Assembly (NCBI RefSeq): GCF_003325455.1
Contig: NZ_CP025198.1
Span: 2,108,001-2,172,000, forward strand
Direction: 5' to 3'
Source: Acidipropionibacterium virtanenii
Lineage (GTDB): Bacteria > Actinomycetota > Actinomycetes > Propionibacteriales > Propionibacteriaceae
DNA length: 64,000 nt
Shown here: positions 61,849-64,000 of the stretch, piece by piece
How the letters are laid out: each line of letters begins with the position of its first letter
Numbering within the stretch: the stretch's first letter is position 1
Translations under genes and position numbers: made by a program
Notes under the pieces: generated by a model
The model's input: only the letters and a program-made list of their open reading frames with translations
Databases searched by the model: none
Told to the model about the DNA's origin: nothing

Positions 61849-64000
61849 TCAATTCTTCTTGGAATTGTGATTCGGATGCTTGCCTGAATGCGACCGGTTC
61901 GGGCGCCCCTTGTGGGAGGACCGGTCCCCGCCATCGGCTGGAGCCTGGGAGTCCACCGGTTCGGTGTGACGGTGGTAACCACGGCCACCGCACTCCTGGC
62001 ACTCCTCGGTGAAGGCCTCGGCCAAACCTGTGCCGATCTTCTTGCGCGTCATCTGGACCAGGCCCAGAGACGTCACCTCGGAGACCTGGTGACGGGTCCG
62101 GTCCCGGCCCAGGCATTCCACCAGCCGGCGCACGAGCAGCTCCCGGTTGGCGGGCAGCACCATGTCGATGAAGTCGACGACGATGATGCCGCCGATATCG
62201 CGCAGCCTGAGCTGCCGGACGATCTCCTCGGCCGCCTCCAGGTTGTTGGCGGTGACCGTGGCCTCCAGGTTGCCGGCGGTTCCGGTGAACTTTCCGGTGT
62301 TGACATCGATGACCGTCATCGCTTCGGTCCGGTCGATGACCAGGGATCCGCCCGAGGGCAGGAAGACCTTCCGCTCCAACGCCTTGGCGATCGCCTCATC
62401 GACGCGGTACTCCGCGAACGGGTCGCCCTGGGACTCCGTGTCCCACCGGGTCAGCCGGTCGCCCAGATCGGGAGCGACGTGATCGATGTAGTCCTTGATG
62501 GTCTCGTACGCGTCATCGGGGCCGCCGTTGCCGGCCACCACGAGTTCGGTGAAATCAGCGGTGAACAGATCCCGGATGATCCTCACCGTCAGATCGGGCT
62601 CGGCGTACAGCAGCACCGGGGCATGGGCCGATCCGGCCTTCCTCTCGATGCCCTCCCACTGCGCCTTCAGTCGGCTGATGTCGCGGACCAGATCCTCCTC
62701 GGACGTCCCCTCGGCCGCAGTCCGCACGATGACCGATGCATCCGACGGGATGTTCTCGTCGATGACCCTCTTGAGCCGCTTGCGCTCCGTGTCGGCGAGC
62801 TTGCGGGAGATCCCCGACAGGTGGCCGCCCGGCGAGTAGACGATGTAGCGTCCCGGGATCGAGATGTGGCTGGTCAGACGCGCGCCCTTGGCTCCGACGG
62901 GATCCTTGGAGACCTGGACCAGCACCTGGTCGCCGGACTTCAGCACCTGCTCGATGCGCTTGTGCTCCCCCTCCTTGCCGAAGTGGTTCCAGTCCACCTC
63001 GCCCGCGTAGAGGACGGCGTTGCGCCCCCGTCCGATGTCGATGAACGCGGCCTCCATCGACGGGAGCACGTTCTGCACCTTGCCGAGGTAGACGTTGCCG
63101 ATCGAGGAGGCGGCCGAGCTGCGGTCGACGTAGTGCTCGACGAGGACCCCGTCCTCCAGCACCGCCAACTGGGAGTACTCGTCGGACTGGCGCACCACCA
63201 TGCGGCGCTCCACCGACTCCCGACGTGCCAGGAACTCCGCCTCGGTGAGGACGGCGCTGCGACGGCGGCCTGCGGCACGGCCCTCGCGACGGCGCTGCTT
63301 CTTGGCCTCCATCCGGGTCGAACCCTCGATCCCGGTCACCTCATCGGTCACCGAGTGGCGCGGGCGCGGTTCGCGGACCTTGACGACGACGTCGCTGGGA
63401 TCGTCCTCGGACCCCGAGGTGTCCTCCCCGCGACGACGGCGACGGCGGCGACGACGACGGGTCGCACCGCCGTCCTCAGCCCCCTCTCCATCAGTCCCGT
63501 GACCGTCATCGGAGTTCTTCTCGCCGGACTCCTTCTCGTCGGAGTCCCTGTCCTGCGACCTCCTGTCACCGGCCTCCTCCGAGTCCTCGGACTCCGAGGA
63601 GGAGTCCTCCTCACCGTTCTCGGCGGCGTCCCCGCGACGGCGACGACGCCCGCCGCGACGACGACGCCGACGGGCGGCATGGGAGTCCTCCTCGGGCTCC
63701 TGATCCTCGGAGTCGTCGGTGGAGGCGGCGGCCGTCTCATCGGCGGGCTCCTCCTTGCGACCCTCGTCCGCGTGGTCGCCCTCGGCGGCCGCGGGGTGCT
63801 TCTCATCGGAGTCCACCCGCTCCGCCTTGTCAGTCCGAGTGCTCGAACCGGTGGTCCGGCGGCGACGGCGCTTCACCGGGGTCTCCTCGCCGCCGATCTC
63901 AGCGGCGAGGGAGTCCAGGATGTCGGTGGCCGATCCGGCCTCGGCGGCGTCGAACGGATTGGCCAGGGTGCCCTCGACTCCGCGCCCCTTCTCGGCCGCC
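61849..64000 (-). CDS. rne: ribonuclease E/G family protein (N-terminus cut by window edge)
   Basis: Endoribonuclease for mRNA decay and rRNA processing. An N-terminal region rich in alternating Arg, Asp, Glu and Lys runs (residues of the RRRRRR and EEDSSSESEDS kind) precedes an S1 domain (NVYLGKVQNVLPSMEAAFID), the catalytic DVNTGKFTG and the zinc-link CQECGG. A GTG at 63876 could start a 675-residue form, but the frame stays open to 64000 with coding character (NPFDAAEAGSATDILDSLAA), so the real start is outside the window. Confidence 0.93.
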   Translation of the reverse strand, partial: AAEKGRGVEGTLANPFDAAEAGSATDILDSLAAEIGGEETPVKRRRRRTTGSSTRTDKAERVDSDEKHPAAAEGDHADEGRKEEPADETAAASTDDSEDQEPEEDSHAARRRRRRGGRRRRRGDAAENGEEDSSSESEDSEEAGDRRSQDRDSDEKESGEKNSDDGHGTDGEGAEDGGATRRRRRRRRRRGEDTSGSEDDPSDVVVKVREPRPRHSVTDEVTGIEGSTRMEAKKQRRREGRAAGRRRSAVLTEAEFLARRESVERRMVVRQSDEYSQLAVLEDGVLVEHYVDRSSAASSIGNVYLGKVQNVLPSMEAAFIDIGRGRNAVLYAGEVDWNHFGKEGEHKRIEQVLKSGDQVLVQVSKDPVGAKGARLTSHISIPGRYIVYSPGGHLSGISRKLADTERKRLKRVIDENIPSDASVIVRTAAEGTSEEDLVRDISRLKAQWEGIERKAGSAHAPVLLYAEPDLTVRIIRDLFTADFTELVVAGNGGPDDAYETIKDYIDHVAPDLGDRLTRWDTESQGDPFAEYRVDEAIAKALERKVFLPSGGSLVIDRTEAMTVIDVNTGKFTGTAGNLEATVTANNLEAAEEIVRQLRLRDIGGIIVVDFIDMVLPANRELLVRRLVECLGRDRTRHQVSEVTSLGLVQMTRKKIGTGLAEAFTEECQECGGRGYHRHTEPVDSQAPADGGDRSSHKGRPNRSHSGKHPNHNSKKN

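Noticed and set aside
1-64000. CRISPR array
   Set aside because: No regularly spaced direct repeats of 20-40 bases and no cas genes were seen.

Overview
The window looks like chromosomal DNA of a high-GC actinobacterium. Gene order (rne-rplU-rpmA-obgE-proB-proA-nadD-rsfS-phosphatase on one side, leuS, comEA-comEC, holA, rpsT, lepA on the other) and a menaquinone cluster beside duplicated acetyl-CoA synthetases suggest the Propionibacteriaceae (for example Acidipropionibacterium). That placement is inferred from gene content and was not checked by any search.

Layout. 1-3.3 kb: two adjacent acetate-CoA ligase genes on the minus strand, the first cut by the window edge. 3.4-10.4 kb: a rhomboid protease and menaquinone genes menB-menE-menF (plus strand) facing menC-menD (minus strand). 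10.4-11.7 kb: a DinB-like protein, a decayed VOC gene and a MazEF-type toxin-antitoxin pair. 11.8-23 kb: a conserved core with lepA and rpsT (divergent), holA, a superfamily 2 helicase, comEC-comEA and leuS. 23-25.9 kb: a DUF4192 protein, a membrane-anchored hypothetical, a small L7/L12-like protein and a FrnE-type oxidoreductase.

26-42.6 kb is accessory. It holds a metallophosphoesterase fused to a rifamycin ADP-ribosyltransferase (Arr) domain, a quinone-oxidoreductase-like gene with its TetR repressor and operators, two more divergent TetR/membrane-protein pairs, an unknown 408-residue protein, a lipoprotein, a PAS-AraC regulator, a PemK-like toxin, an ABC-F resistance-type ATPase behind a leader peptide and RBS-sequestering hairpin, an ABC exporter flanked by strong palindromes, an MBL lactonase-like protein, and several gene remnants. 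42.6-53.7 kb is a probable defence island: a small HTH protein, a Gabija-like pair (OLD-family nuclease and UvrD-like helicase), a type III restriction-modification system, a TetR regulator and a large serine recombinase whose reading frame runs antisense into the first of two tandem tRNA-Ala genes. 54-64 kb returns to core genes.

Two observations stand out. First, the MPE-Arr fusion joins two complete enzyme domains in one 330-residue protein. Second, comEA and the DUF4192 gene share a promoter of about 60 bp: an identical 16-nt block ends at each GTG start, and an ATCTGTGGA block sits about 40 bp upstream. This suggests a common regulon. Many genes here also appear to be leaderless, with a TAnnnT hexamer 6 to 8 bases before the start codon and no Shine-Dalgarno sequence.
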